From contig MCGE01000012.1 in NCBI GenBank assembly GCA_002105175.1, positions 310,001 to 374,000 of the forward strand: a stretch of 64,000 nucleotides of DNA, read 5' to 3'. Of this stretch, positions 46,267-58,944 are shown piece after piece. The DNA comes from Absidia repens. Lineage: Eukaryota > Mucoromycota > Mucoromycetes > Mucorales > Cunninghamellaceae. How positions within the stretch are numbered: the stretch's first letter is position 1; each line of letters opens with the position of its first letter. Under the pieces are notes generated by a model. That model ran no database searches. It had not been told where the DNA came from and saw nothing but the letters and a program-made list of their open reading frames with translations. Both the position numbers and the translations under genes were made by a program.

Positions 46267-48041
46267 GTAGATTCTTCCCAAGTGCAAATACCAATTTCAA
46301 GTGTAGTGATGGTAAAGTTTGCTTTCTTTTGTTTTTATTGTGAAAAATAAAGGGCTGGTTAAAAGTGAAAGAGAAAGATAAAAAAAGAGAAATACTGAGA
46401 TCTGCTTTTCTACTCTCCCAATTTAAATCCCCGCTTTTTTTTTTTACACAATAAGTTTTTAAAAATGGGTATATGAATATCATACATTTTAGCTCTATTG
46501 ACATCATGCATGGTATTTTCTTCACATGAGTATAATATTAGCGTACTGTAAGTGATCATTTCGCAGTTGTGTCAATTATTCATGGCCTATGTACTGCTTA
46601 TTCGCCTCTTTCTAGAACCCTATATGCGTACATATAATTGACAAGTTTCATGACCAATACAATTAGTTAATAAAGGGATATTCTATTTTCTCAATTACAT
46701 GCTTTTATGATAACTTATATATCAAAAGTAGCAATCTGTTGGCAAAGTTGATGATGTTTTGGTCCTCAGTATAGGTACTACCTCTTTGCAGTTATTGAAA
46801 TCCCGACCGCATGGATCGTTCTTTTGTTTTTTCATAAAACTGAATTGTCCGTCGGTGATGGTCAAAAGAGAATGATTTCATACATGGTTAAAATACAGTA
46901 TTTTTATTTTACATTCAAATTGGATATTGTTATTAATAATATTATTCATGGAATGGAATTGATACATCACTGGGTTCATGAATTCGCATATCATACATGC
47001 ACGAGCTTGCATAAAGGAGGACCCTATCATTGATTATTCCTTATATTATCAAAGTTAAGTAATTGAAAGGAGATAAATAGTATATATGTATTAAAACATC
47101 CATGAATTTATTTACAACATAGTTCAAACACGAACACATCTCTATTACCAATCGCAGATAGTAAAAGATGTTCAACTCCACTAAGGAAAGAAAAAAAAGC
47201 GGAATGTGAATTTGGGAGCTCGACTCCTCTGTGGAACAAAAGCTTGGAGGTGATTAGCGGCACTTGTATATATACACACAAGAAAGGGATCCTATTATTG
47301 TTTAAGCACCCATGAGAAAAAGTTTCTATATAAAGCATGTTGTTACCGTTACTTTTTTATTTTGTGTGCCTGTTCCCAGGTCTCTCTTGAAGCTCTAAAA
47401 TTACGACAACTTAAAATGGTCAAAAACCAATTTCAGGAACAAAAAATTCAACTAGCTTCTACAAAATGGTCATTGTTTCAGTCATCATCAATAAAAAAAA
47501 ATAAACCAGGTTTTTACTTCCATCGGATTCCTTGCCCTAAATATATCCATTTTCGCTATTTATATTGATGCATATGTGAGCTGATTCTTCGATTTTTGTG
47601 GAACTTAACTACCTTTTTTTGCATGAAAAATACATAAAGTCTTCTTTCAATTAATGAATTCGCAGTATTTTTAAGTAAGGTATATGATTTGATTTAACTC
47701 CCCCATCGGAGTCATCAACAACGAATGCACCTGATCTTTCATTTTTTTCCCATAAGCCACGTGGCGGAGATGATCATTGAGTATGAAGGCAAAAGGAAAA
47801 AAAAAAAGAATATTGATTTTATTAGAGATGTGGCAATAAGGATATAAATATATAGTGGACTATTTTAAAATAAAGAGTAATGGAATATATACAAAAATTG
47901 TTATGGTAAAATAAAAAAAAAGGTGTAGAAAGGGAATACTTTGCAAGGGTGATGATAGCGGAGACCAAAAGTTGAAAAGGGGGCATGATGGAAGTGATAG
48001 TACAATATGGTGTTTCAGTGGGTTATTATGTATAGTGTTGA
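46267..48041. other. Intergenic 1.8 kb
   Basis: No gene supported. Short open stretches (for example about 47362-47568, plus) lack splice-compatible partners and known motifs. AT-rich. Confidence 0.5.
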
Positions 48042-48287
48042 TTATTTTTTAGGTAGTCGGAAAAATCGCTTGAATTTTGATAAAGACATCTTTTCATCAT
48101 CAATTGGGCTGTTTGGCGCGGAACTACAGCTACTGCTGCTACTATTTGACATATGGTCTTCGATTGATTTTTGACTTGATTCCATTGATGATGTGAAAGA
48201 TGATTTTGACGGTGACCATTGAGGGCATTGTGTGAGTGATGGAGTCATATCGAAATGCTCGGTGAATCGTGAATGGCAAGTGGTCAT
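48042..48287 (-). CDS. Small Ser-rich protein, 81 residues (putative gene)
   Basis: Single exon starting MTTCHSRFTEHFDMTPS. The middle is Ser-rich with potential proline-directed phosphosites (TPS, WSPSK, NSP). The end is basic and amphipathic (KMSLSKFKRFFRLPKK), which could bind membranes or a partner. A good TATA box, TATATAAA, lies 60 bp upstream of the ATG on the same strand (48354-48347), with a purine-rich leader. No homologue recognised. Composition and promoter position favour a real small gene, but chance is not excluded. Confidence 0.45.
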   Translation of the reverse strand: MTTCHSRFTEHFDMTPSLTQCPQWSPSKSSFTSSMESSQKSIEDHMSNSSSSSCSSAPNSPIDDEKMSLSKFKRFFRLPKK

Positions 48288-48346
48288 AGTATAAAACAGA
48301 TAAGAGGAAGAAGGAAAAAAGGGATGGAAAAAGAAGAAAAGATCAC

Positions 48347-48354
48347 TTTATATA
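48347..48354 (-). promoter_or_regulatory. TATA box of the small Ser-rich gene
   Basis: TATATAAA read on minus, 60 bp before the ATG at 48287. Confidence 0.45.
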
Positions 48355-50129
48355 TGCTGCCCCTGTTTGCTAGTTTAAACTTCTGGGACCCGCCCAGTAA
48401 ATAGGCCTAATTCAAAGTCAGATTCGACTCCAAAGAAGGTATTATGACCCACAATATTTTTTTGTCCCACTTTCTTCTTTTATACAAGCTCATCCTGTAA
48501 AAAAGGTTTTCTTCCTACTTGTTATATTTTCATGTGTCTTCTTTTTTTAGAGTTTCAATCATCATTCAAGAAGATGTTCATGGTAATGAATCAATTGAGT
48601 GGATTATTATTTTTTATGTACCAAGAGAAAGTAAAAAGATGAACAGCGAGTCAATCATATGATCAACATGGTGTGGGATGAAAAATAAGAAGGCAATTGA
48701 AGTCATCTGCCTATTTCGCTGTTCTTTTTTTCTTTTTTTATAGTTTTCTGTGATGATATGTCTGAAACTCAACATGGAAAGTGATCTGCCTTTTTTTCTT
48801 TTTTTTTCGGCGAAAAAAAAAAGGATACCCCTGAATTAATTCAAACCCCGTATATTGACCAACAACGTTGAAATCTACTGCAAGGAGAAGCTTGACATAC
48901 TAAAAATGAATAAATATGATGATTACACTTGCTATAAGCTGTCGCTTTAATGAATATAGTTACCACGATTAATATAATAGCATGAAAAATGCAATGTAGA
49001 AGGAGAAGGATTTTGTTCCTGTAAAAAGAAAATTTAACCTCCGAGAGGTACCCCATCTTTGAGGTCAAAAATGCCCTACAAAAAAAACCAAAGTCGTTGC
49101 CTTTTATTATTATCATTGGTTCCGGATCGGGTTTCAACCAAACAAAAATATCACCAGTTCATTCCAATCGATTTATTTTTATTCAAAAACGCTAAAGCGG
49201 ATCGAGGAAATCATGGTTGACCAATAAGTTTTGCACTCTCAGCAGTACAGAAAATTCCTTGATTCTACAAATCCACTTCCCCCAACCTATATTATAAGCA
49301 AGAAAAGCAATTATCACCATAATTTATATTGATTTTACTGGCTTAACTTCGTGATTATCATATCATTATACGCAAGTACGTTATTGATTCTAAAAACAAT
49401 AAAGGATTTCATGACACTACTGCTTAAAGAAGGATTGCTAGAAACCCTTGATAGTGTCTTTTCCGGATGGTCGGAGGTGTATGACTTATATTAAATTGAA
49501 AATCTCCTACGATATGACGGTCGAGAACCCTCCTTAAAATGCGGAGTTCTGAGCTTTTTTTTTTTTTTTTGCTTTGAGTTCCTTTTTCGTCTGGGGTCTG
49601 TCTTTGAACCACAGAAATATCACATTTAGAAATCGGTAGGAGTGACAGGACAACGAGGAAAAAAAAAAAAAGAAACGATACCATGCTTGCAATATTTTTG
49701 GTGTGAACGGCATGGATTTGGATCATAAAAGTTGCGTCTATACTGGATGAACATTTATATTGACACTTGACTACAAAGAACAAAGATATACTCCGATGCT
49801 TTCTGTGGAAGAAATAGACGTTAATCTTATAAATACATGTCGCTGTTCAGAAATGATCCATTGGGAGTTGGTAGAAGTGCGTTTTTTTTTTTTTTGAAAA
49901 GTAACCAAACATTATTTATTTCGATCTTCTGTAAAGTTGAATCACATATATGTACAGGCTATGATAAAACGGTACATATTCATTTATAATGAGTGATTAT
50001 AAAGCGAAGAATGATGGATGAAGGACTAAACAGATTATAATAGGCTCCCGTTTCGCTCTCGTTTCGTTCCCGTTTTCTCATAGTAATAAACCTCCACCAT
50101 ACCAAATATGTTGCATTCCACCTCAATTT
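48355..50129. other. Intergenic 1.8 kb
   Basis: No gene I can support. A minus-strand frame at 49783-49424 includes a Met at about 49683 followed by a signal-peptide-like VSFLFFFFLVVLSLLPISKC and a cysteine-poor tail, but the hydrophobic run is created by a T homopolymer and a second A run interrupts the frame. Confidence 0.45.
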
Positions 50130-50745
50130 TCATATTCAAATCCCGCCATTTTTTTTTATATCTCTCCCTCCTTTTTTTTTTTTTTTTCTTGCTCTTTCTT
50201 TCCACATTGAACCTTCAATGACGATATGGTGATCTTAGATTAGTGTTAGGACTAGTTTAGAAGGGTTTTCAGCTCAGGGATCACAAGATGCATAGGGAAA
50301 CCCTTTCATTTTGGTTCTAGGATCTGAAGGTATCATTAGCTGACTTATTGGACCCATCGGTAGCTTGGTTTAGTGTTAATTTGTCGCTATATCTTAATAA
50401 AGTGCGTCTCTTTTTACTTGTTTCAATGAAATATGTCTCAATCGTTTTCCTCATGACGTGTGCAATAGATCTCTACTTTACTAGCAATCAATCCCGTTTG
50501 ATTAGTGTTTTGATCGTCTGTTGTGTTCTAATAAACAGCAAAACAAAACAATGTTGCATATTCTCCCTCATAGTACCTCCAATAGAACATTTTATTAAGT
50601 TCCCCGTTGCAATGAACCTCCTTCATTAGTTTTAGTATCTGCCAATTCTGTTTCAATAAAATATATTCTTTTTATTTACCGTCCTCTTACCTATAGTATA
50701 GTGATAACAGTCGCCATTGTAGCTGCTTTTGCCCGCTGTCTATCA
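50130..50745 (+). repeat. Dispersed repeat, copy E
   Basis: Box CAAATCCCGCC without the CACGTG half (50135), pyrimidine tract, TTAGATTAGTGTTAGGAC, core ACTAGTTTAG, hairpin arms 50260-50270 and 50297-50307 around a 26-nt loop (one mismatch), TTAGTGTTAA, then subrepeats (CAATGAAATATGTCTC, CAATAAAATATATTC), ending near CATTGTAGCTGCTTTT. Confidence 0.85.
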
Positions 50746-51080
50746 AAGACCTGCTTTGTAGTCCGCCCACACCTTTATGATTAATTTTTCACACCCCCTC
50801 TATTCCCTTTCTATTCCTGCTCTATCATTCATACCAATCAAATTCAAATCAGCGATATATTTTTTTGATAAGGTCATATGCGCATATGGCATTCTCTTTT
50901 CTTCTTTATTACTATAGGTCATGGTCCTATATCAAGTCAGGTCGAAAGGAAAATGCAGCTATGGTCCATAAATCCCACGTTGTTAAGAAACTCTTTTGTA
51001 TTGCTGCTACCTCCGTCAAATACTCATGCCGCCCCCTTTTTGAATGCTGATGTTGGTGTTATCAAATCGAACAAGACTAA

Positions 51081-51171
51081 AAGCAATACATATCAAGCAA
51101 GACCAATTAAGACCTAGCAATCAAGCAATACCAAGCAATACCGAGCAATACCAAGCAAGTAATCAAGCAAT
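51081..51171. repeat. Short tandem array of a 10-bp unit (AAGCAATACC)
   Basis: Three consecutive decamers at 51123-51152 (AAGCAATACC, AAGCAATACC, GAGCAATACC) within a wider degenerate array of AAGCAA/AGCAAT words. Lies downstream of repeat copy E. Confidence 0.8.
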
Positions 51172-52459
51172 GTTGTGTCCTTCTTGTGAATATTAGTACT
51201 GGTATTATTATCATTGAATCATCTCAAGCTTAGCTATTCTCTAATACTACTGTCAATATTTTTATTCTCTGATTCTTATCACCATCAATAAAATAGAAAA
51301 GAAAACTTTTCTTTTTTCCATTTTATTATACGTTCATCCTTCATCGTTTATTCATTCTTAGTATAGCTTTAGAATTAATTATCATTACCCAATAAAGGCT
51401 TTTTACGAAATATATATGTGTCATAATTATCAATGATGTTTTAAATGGGATGAAGGAGGAGAGCACTACGGACGAATTAAGATTTGTCATTTGGTGATGC
51501 AGGTTACGATGAGGGAGCGAGGGGGGATTAGGTGTGACCAGGGTCTGTGCGATTCGAATCGAATGACATTGGAATCTGGTGTTGAACCTCTTCTCTGTGA
51601 ATGATGTGAGCTATAATGTTAATCATACGATCCAAGTCAAAAGTTCCGAGCAAGCAAACCAACCCAATAATAATAAAATTAGATAAATAAATAAAAATAC
51701 AAATGCATCATACACAATAAGGTTGCAATATATATTGATGTAATCGCTTTTTGTTTATTAAATTAAGGCGCAGTGGCAAATCTATCTATCTATCTATATA
51801 TAGGGCAAACAAAGAGAAAACTAGAACTAATAATGATGGACCTAGCATGCCTAGTGAGATGGGGATTATACATATTATTGTTGAATGAACATAACATTAA
51901 GCTAAACTAGTTTAAGTAAAGAGTATACGTTTTCCTATTTTGAGTGGCATTCTTTTCTACAATGAAAATTGGGATAAGCTAAAGTAGATCCAGGTACAAT
52001 AGTCCATGTTGTATCTAAAACCATCACGCCGTCGACCTTGTATGGGGTATCAATAATAATTGTTTTAAAAGAAAGCGGAGTTTCACAATACAGCGGTTAG
52101 TGGATGAATGAATGAGATGGCGGCTGGTGTAAAGGAAGAGAGTGCGGCTGCCTTGAGAAGAAAATAAAGGTGATGCAACAAATGTTGAATGTTGAGACCT
52201 TCTTTATAAAGAAGAGGGTGCAACCATGGCGCTACCGTTGAATGATGCGACCTGCTATACAAAGAAGAAGGAGACATGATGCCGTCACTAATGAATAGTG
52301 GCGGTTTCCATCAGGAGAATAGAACTACCATGTCGTTCATGTTGCATGGTATATGTCTGGTTGCAAAAAGAAAAAGAAAACATTCGCTTTTTTGTAACTT
52401 CCAAAAAAAAAAAAGAAAAAAAAAAAAAAACGGCACCTCACCCTTCCAAAACCTGGATG
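51172..52459. other. Intergenic
   Basis: No gene supported. Contains a TCTA microsatellite (about 51781-51799) and an imperfect local duplication around 52180-52280 (TTGAATGNTGNGACC, AAAGAAGAAGG words). Confidence 0.5.
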
Positions 52460-53240
52460 ACAGGATAGAAAAATTCAAAACCCGCCCACGTGAAGTATTT
52501 TATTTTCTCTCTCCCGCCTATTTTTATTTTCTTTTCTCTCTTCTTTTTTTTGTTTTCCTTTCATTTCAATGTTTCTTCACCATTCAACTTCTATCAGGTT
52601 ATTTTGGGCCTAGGATCGTATCAGGACTAGTTTAGAAGGGGTTTCAGCTCAGGGATTACAAGATGCATGGGGGAAACCCTTTCATTTTGGATCTAGGATT
52701 ACGAACTACCATTAGATCAGTTGGCTTTCTGGAGCCTGCATTAGCTTAGCTTAGTGTTATTTTGACCATAGTTTGTATCTATATCTGAATAAAATATGTC
52801 CCTTTTTACTTGTTCCAACAAAAATGTCTCATTAGTTTCCCTCATCACTTGTGCAATAGATCTGTTTTTTACTACCATCAGCTTACGTATGGTTAGTGTT
52901 GATCGTTGTTGTGCTTCAATAATATATATCCTTTAGTCTTTCTCATGCCTTGTCCTCTACATTATAGTATATACCTTTTGCTATTGTCCCTTTAAATTAG
53001 TGTTAACCATTCTTCAAATCTCACATCAGTCTCCCTCATGCTTCCTACAAGACATTCCTTGTCACAATGAATCTTCACTTTTAGTTCCAGTACCTGCCAA
53101 TATGCTTCAATAAAATGTATCTTATTATTTACAAACTTTGACCTATTAAACGATGATAAATGTCGCTATTGTAGCTGTTTTAAAGAGTCCTACCAATCAT
53201 TTGCTTTTTAGCCCATCGAGCATGACTACTTCTCACCCCC
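52460..53240 (+). repeat. Dispersed repeat, copy F
   Basis: Box CAAAACCCGCCCACGTGAAG (52476), CTCTCTCCCGCC, CTTCACCATTCAACTTCTAT, core CAGGACTAGTTTAG, hairpin arms 52635-52645 and 52673-52683 with a 27-nt loop, GCATTAGCTTAGCTTAGTG, TGAATAAAATATGTCCC and further subrepeats, ending near GTCGCTATTGTAGCTGTTTT. The longest and best-preserved single copy. Confidence 0.88.
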
Positions 53241-54096
53241 CCCCTCTCCCTAAAGATCTAGCGGCTTTTTGGCAGTGATACATCACTTATTATTAAAGAT
53301 AACCATAATCCTACTCAATCGATCATTGAAGTGAATCTAGATCAGTATGTGCAAGTGGTCGCCGGTATGGTGCATTTTGCATTACATTCCAGCTTATTTA
53401 TCGCTGCCTACCCCACTCTTTACACACGGTAGATCTTTTCTTTTTATTTTTTTATATTTTTTTATTTTTTTATTTCTATTTTTATTTTTTTGTAATTGTG
53501 AGAATATTTGGAAATTGAAGATAGAGAATTGCACTAATTAAGGTCTATTTTACGTCCTGGCGAACCGTACCGTTTGCCTGTTGCTGTTGTTTTTTTGTAT
53601 ATATCGTATCATATAAAATTCAACTGCGACACGTAGAATGCAGTATCATACACGAATTCCTAATCCTTCAAAATATACAGTAGCATAAACATGGTCATCT
53701 TTCCTTCTTCATTGTTTAAAGGAAAGTATACCTTTATAGTCAGTTATTTCATTTTTGAATAGTATGATACACCATTCTACAGTACAATAATTTTAGTTTC
53801 AAGATATCCCGGTGCAAAAACAATATATCATATCATATCATAATAATCAAAAGCAATAGATTTTGGATAATTTTTCAAAATGTTTATTAAAAAAAAAAAA
53901 AGGTATGATAGGTATACATTAATAATAAATAACATTGGAGAGTATAACATCCCGGTAAATCGCTATGAAAACAGATTTATCACAATGCCATTTTTTTCTG
54001 CGGCCAACGTATGATATAGGGGCAAGCGAATAAGCTAAATGTAAACATAAAATAAGTGATAATAACAACTACACTAGCCTAAATACAAAGACTATC
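53241..54096. other. Intergenic: GPCR 3' flank
   Basis: T-rich (TTTTTATTTT words at 53440-53490) and otherwise AT-rich. No gene seen. Confidence 0.55.
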
Positions 54097-56866
54097 CTAC
54101 AGGTCATACATCATGATATCATCTTCATCATTCATACATGGGGTGCCAACCATAGTACAGCCTTCAGATAAAGGCGTATTCCGACTGGAAGTTGAAGTGT
54201 AAGAAGGAGAGGAGCGTAATCCTGTTGCATGAAGTTCCGGAGTTCGCAAGAATGATTCGTTTTGATGTGATGAGTTCGTGACCGTTGTCTGTGAAGGGTT
54301 CAAATCATGCCTTGTTCGTGATGTTGTAGTTGATGGTAATAATTCCGCTACTGTTCCGCCCATCACAGTATCAGTGCCTGCCTGTAATTTGTCCTGGCTA
54401 TCGATTGTTACTAGTGTGATACAGCTTCCATTTTGTCTAGTGCCGCTCTCACCGTCGTCCGATACCAATAAATGCCGAGTCGTCATACCAGAGTCCAGCA
54501 TCGGTTTGTTGAGCGGTGTTGGCGATAAGACTCTGCCGAGAGGTGTGTTGGATAGAGCGTGCGATGTGCTGGATGTCCTACTGCCAGTTAAGAAAGAGAG
54601 ATAGGTGCTGGTTTTTTGTTGTCGTCGGTGTAAGGCTGGAGATGTAGTGGCCCCGGGTTTGCTGTTGAACCAATTGTACCATCGCTGCAAGTCGTCTTGA
54701 TTGGCCACCTGGATCAATATATTATGGAAGCGCAGACCATGTATTTTTAGCACGTATGCTTCTTTTGAAGAGGAAACGATGGTTGCATGTGTGTAGCCAA
54801 ACACGTTGCCTTTTCTTGTATAATCCTAAAGTGAAACAGAAAGAGTTAATATGTGAAACCAACCAGCTGTATCTTTTGAGCTCTTACCGAAAAATAACTA
54901 AAATAAGACATTCGAGGCATAAGGACGATTTGCTGCATATTCCAAGACGACAAAAAGGGCATATATTTCAAGACACGCTGCATTGGCATCTGGGCTTCGT
55001 ATGCATCCAAAATGGCACTTTTTTTTTGTGGCTCTTTACTTGACTTTGGTGAAGATGCCGATGCAATACAAGTGCGATGATATAGCTGTCGATGGTGAAG
55101 TTGATACTGTGGATGATGATGATTCAGACAATTGAAGTAGCTATTTTGGTGATGTTTTTGCTGCGTGTTTTCTCCATTTAGTACGCCATTCATACTAAGA
55201 AGTTCCCCAAAGCTTTGCTGGTGTATATGCTGTTTTCCGTGCTGATAGTTTGGTCCATCTTTAGCATCTTCGGACAAAATGGTAGACTGTTGTCGCCCAG
55301 GAAGATCAGAGGCTTTGTTCTTGACTTGGTACGTATCTTGAGCGGGTTTTCGGAAGCGTAAGAATTTCGGTAAAAACATAGTAAAGAGGCAAAAAGTAGT
55401 GGCCCACACGACCATAGTTGCCACTAGGTAGTGCTGAGTGTAGTAGTCCGTTGTTGGCAAAAAGAAAGCCACAACTCCAATAAGGGCAGAGAAAATAATG
55501 TTGCTAAGTTCACCATAAAAAAAAGGGTCAGTTCGGTTTAGTAATTATAAGAAGCCCGAAGCGTAACTATACTTACTAAACGGAGAGTGCGAGTTGCTTG
55601 TATTCACTGTATTTGGAGTAGTTTTTGCCCACAGATCTAGTCTTGTATGCCAGAAACGCAGCAAAAGCTAATTCACATGCTGCTATGAGAGTGAGGAAGA
55701 CCACAAAGGCATCAGAGGGTCCGTTATATAAGCAATCAATATAGTAGGAATTGCCAGGCATAGGAACCATGAATGTTTGAGGATTGCATAAACAAAGCCA
55801 TAGGACAAGTGTCACCATTTCAATTAACATGATACTACCAGATACTTTTAAGAGTTGCCTGTTTTCCACGAGAGTGCGCGTGATAAAGATGTTGTTGAAA
55901 ACATGGTAAATCCGGTAGTTTTTTGCAATCAAATTCCTATTTCCACGAAAAAAAAAAAAAAAAATACAATCTTAGCGTCAATTACAGAATTCTCTATGAC
56001 ATTTCAAATGATATTACCCCAGGACCAAAGACCAACCCAAATTAAGCGCAACTGGTACTACAATACATGACAGTTTTGATTTATCACCGATAAAGAACAG
56101 GACTGAGGTATAGCATAGAATAAATCCTATCAGTTCCAATACACAAAAAAGTGGGCTAACAACGACAAAGGTTAAAATTTTCCTAATTCGATTGATATTC
56201 TTAACTTACCTGGCCATTCTAAAGACTTCACGTTTTCTATAAATAATCACCAGGCATATGCTGATGACAGCAAGTAAAGTACCGATAGCCGACACAGTCA
56301 CCAGGATAATTGACAAAGGCGTAGAATAGCCGGGATTCAATGAAATCTTTGGAGGAACACCCGTTGGGACCTATCCTGAGGGTAAAATAAATAACAATAA
56401 AGAGTGAGAATTGTTTAGTACCTTGGTTTGCACGAGTAACTTGACTTACGTTTGCTGTACCATCGTGATAGATTGGAGAAGATGTAATCTTGAGTTTACC
56501 AGCAACTATATTCCCAATATTGACATTTTCACCATTTTGAATATTGTAAATACGATAATTTCTATGTAAATATAAAAGCGGTTAGCATTGCCAATGTGTT
56601 TTATGTGATAAGAAGGTTACATACCCTGTAGACATATCACCATTTTGATCGAGATTGATGGGACCCTCAGGACCTACAAAGCTGGTGTTAAATGCTGAAG
56701 GAGACAGTTCCGCACCAAGTTGTCTATATGCCAATTGATTTAATGTGAAGGTTGTGTTTGTAGAATTCTTGACAATATTGTGGAATCCTTCAGCCATAGC
56801 CATCATGCAAGAATAAGCATACCTATAAAATTACCAAATAAGCCCACCGCCTACACCTTTTGTATT

Positions 56867-56906
<40 letters not shown>

Positions 56907-58517
56907 AATCTCACCCTTCGTTTCCACTGATGTTCCTTTGCCCTCCATAAGGATACCTATATTGAAGATGAATGAGATGGAAGAAAAAAAATTAAGTTGT
57001 ATATTTTACTTACAGTGACGGATCCAAAGAAGCCCATTTTTGTAAAAAGTTATCAAAGGGGGGATATCCAGGGAGCGACACGATGGCATCAAATCCAAAA
57101 ACACCACCAGAGAATGAAGAGTTGTATTGAATAGGAGTCAGTTTCTGAGTTGTTTGTGCAACATATGTCAAAGCGTCCACACCAGATGAGTTGCTGCTAT
57201 TGCTATGAGTGATTTCGCTTGAATTGTTTGCACGTAGAGATAAGATGTTGTTGAAGCTGAGAACAGATTGATGAAGTTCATTTGTATCCACACCTATCGT
57301 TAGCCATACGTTGTCATTATTGATATATCCACTATGGGCTGCTGTAACCAATGCTGCCAGAGGTGCATCGTCTGTTGCTGCTACAAAAATCACCCTTGCA
57401 CCAGTTTCCATCAGAGAATCAACTGAGTTTTGTATGTTGCTTGTCGGTTCACCATCAAAAAAAGATTGATATCCTATGATTGCAATGTTGTGGTCCCGTG
57501 CTTTCATGATAATATCTTTCGATACTGTATACATACATAGATATATAAAAAAAAAAAAAAAGATGACGTTGACGAATTGATTACTATTCCGTTATATTTC
57601 AAGTCTTACGCTGTTTTCCAAAGTCATCACCAGAATAAAGCACACCAATAGTGGTCCAACCTTGGCTGGAGATGAAGGAGAAGGCAGCATCAGCGTATAT
57701 CAAATCAGTAGGAATCGTGCGAAAGAAGGAATGATATTGAGTCTTGTCTGACAAGGCAGCTTTAATGACAAGTCAGCGACAAAAAATAAAATAAAACAAA
57801 ATAGCAAATAAGTACGATGAAAATGTGTTCTTTTGGCATAGAGAAACATGTGACTTACTTGCAGATGCCGAAAAGGAGCATTGTGGAATATCCAAGGTGC
57901 TTGTCATGAGTGCCGATAATGAAGTCCAAGACGAAGATATATCACCAATGACAGCGATAACACCTTCATGAACCAGAGAGACCGTAGAGTAAATTGCTTG
58001 AGTGATAGCAGCTTGACCATCTACTTCTTTTGGATAGGAGTCTTGTTCAATCAAGGTAATATAAGCGCCTGGTATAAGCCCGCCAGTATTGATTTCAGCT
58101 ACCGCCATTCGAATAGCGGAAGCACCACTAAAGAAAAAAGAAAGAAAGAGTGAGGATATTCTGTATAGTTTGGGGGTGGGGGTTCGCTTATTTATCTCGG
58201 TCTTCGTCATACCTTAGAGTGATGGTTTTCGTCCATTCGTTGTCCTTCTGGTGAAAAGGTAATAGAACCCCAACCTTGAGTTCAGTTAGTCCTGTCGTTT
58301 CCAGCGGCGAAATAAAAGCGGTACCGTTTTTGCGAGTCAAGGTGAAGGTAAAGTTGTTGGCAACATCGTGAAATATTTGCTGTCTAGTTGTGTCCACATC
58401 GTTGTCATCAATGGCGCGAGTTACTGAAGAAGATGGTGCCAAGTTTTTGATGCTATTCGAGGTGAGTTGAATAGCTGAATTCATTGCTGGGAGAGTGTCA
58501 TTTGATTGTTGGAGCAT
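54097..58517 (-). CDS. Class C GPCR (GABA-B-like) with C-terminal PH-like domain
   Basis: Probable small-molecule receptor. Twelve exons on minus: 58517-58213, 58127-57859, 57759-57610, 57524-57014, 56956-56915, 56822-56625, 56561-56450, 56370-56210, 56155-56018, 55936-55577, 55503-54888, 54825-54097; phases close to 1,196 residues. Residues about 75-480 form a periplasmic-binding-like ligand domain (ELKVGVLLPFHQKDNEW, RMAVAEINTGGLIPG, GWTTIGVLYSGDDFGK). Seven TMs lie between about 545 and 800, with the class C marks FRMASPLFCVLELIG and GNLIAKNYRIYHVFNN. A His/Gln/Ser-rich linker follows, then a PH-like region (about 915-1015; RKGNVFGYTHATIVSS ... LQRWYNWF) and a disordered tail. No clear signal peptide is seen at the chosen start. 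Many Asn-linked sites fit an extracellular N-terminus. Confidence 0.93.
56868..56905. repeat. Poly(T), 38 nt, in a GPCR intron
   Basis: Lies in the intron between exons 5 and 6 (a poly(A) run in the pre-mRNA), starting just 9 nt from the donor. Confidence 0.9.
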
Positions 58518-58875
58518 ATAAAATAAAAGGTCACTACAGACAAAGAATTACACTAATTACTGAGACTGATAGTAGTGGTAATAATGAATGTGAAATAAAA
58601 AGATCATTAGGGGAGGGTATTAAAGTATTTGTGTGTATAAAAAAAAGTTTCAGGAGAAAAGAGTGATATATCAAAATAAAAGGAGCCATTTCAATATGAA
58701 TTGACGGAGTTTTGAAATCAAAAAAGGGGAATCAGGGGGGGGGACGATGTTGAAGGAGATTTGGAGGTGGTGCTTTTTTATTACTTTTTTTCAGAGACAG
58801 GGAAAAGTGTATATATATATAGGAATCATATAAGAGGGTATGTGGGCATAAGACTATTGAGTTGTTATTGTTATT

Positions 58876-58907
<32 letters not shown>

Positions 58908-58944
58908 GTTAATACAACGAATAAAGGGAAAGGATCATGTTGAT
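58518..58944. other. Intergenic: GPCR promoter, T run
   Basis: Holds the presumed GPCR 5' region and a T run at about 58878-58906. A possible short extra 5' coding exon of the GPCR is discussed in the findings. Confidence 0.5.

Noticed and set aside
49424..49783. Small secreted protein with signal peptide
   Set aside because: The hydrophobic core is produced by a T homopolymer, a second A homopolymer interrupts the frame, and no homologue or splice model supports it.
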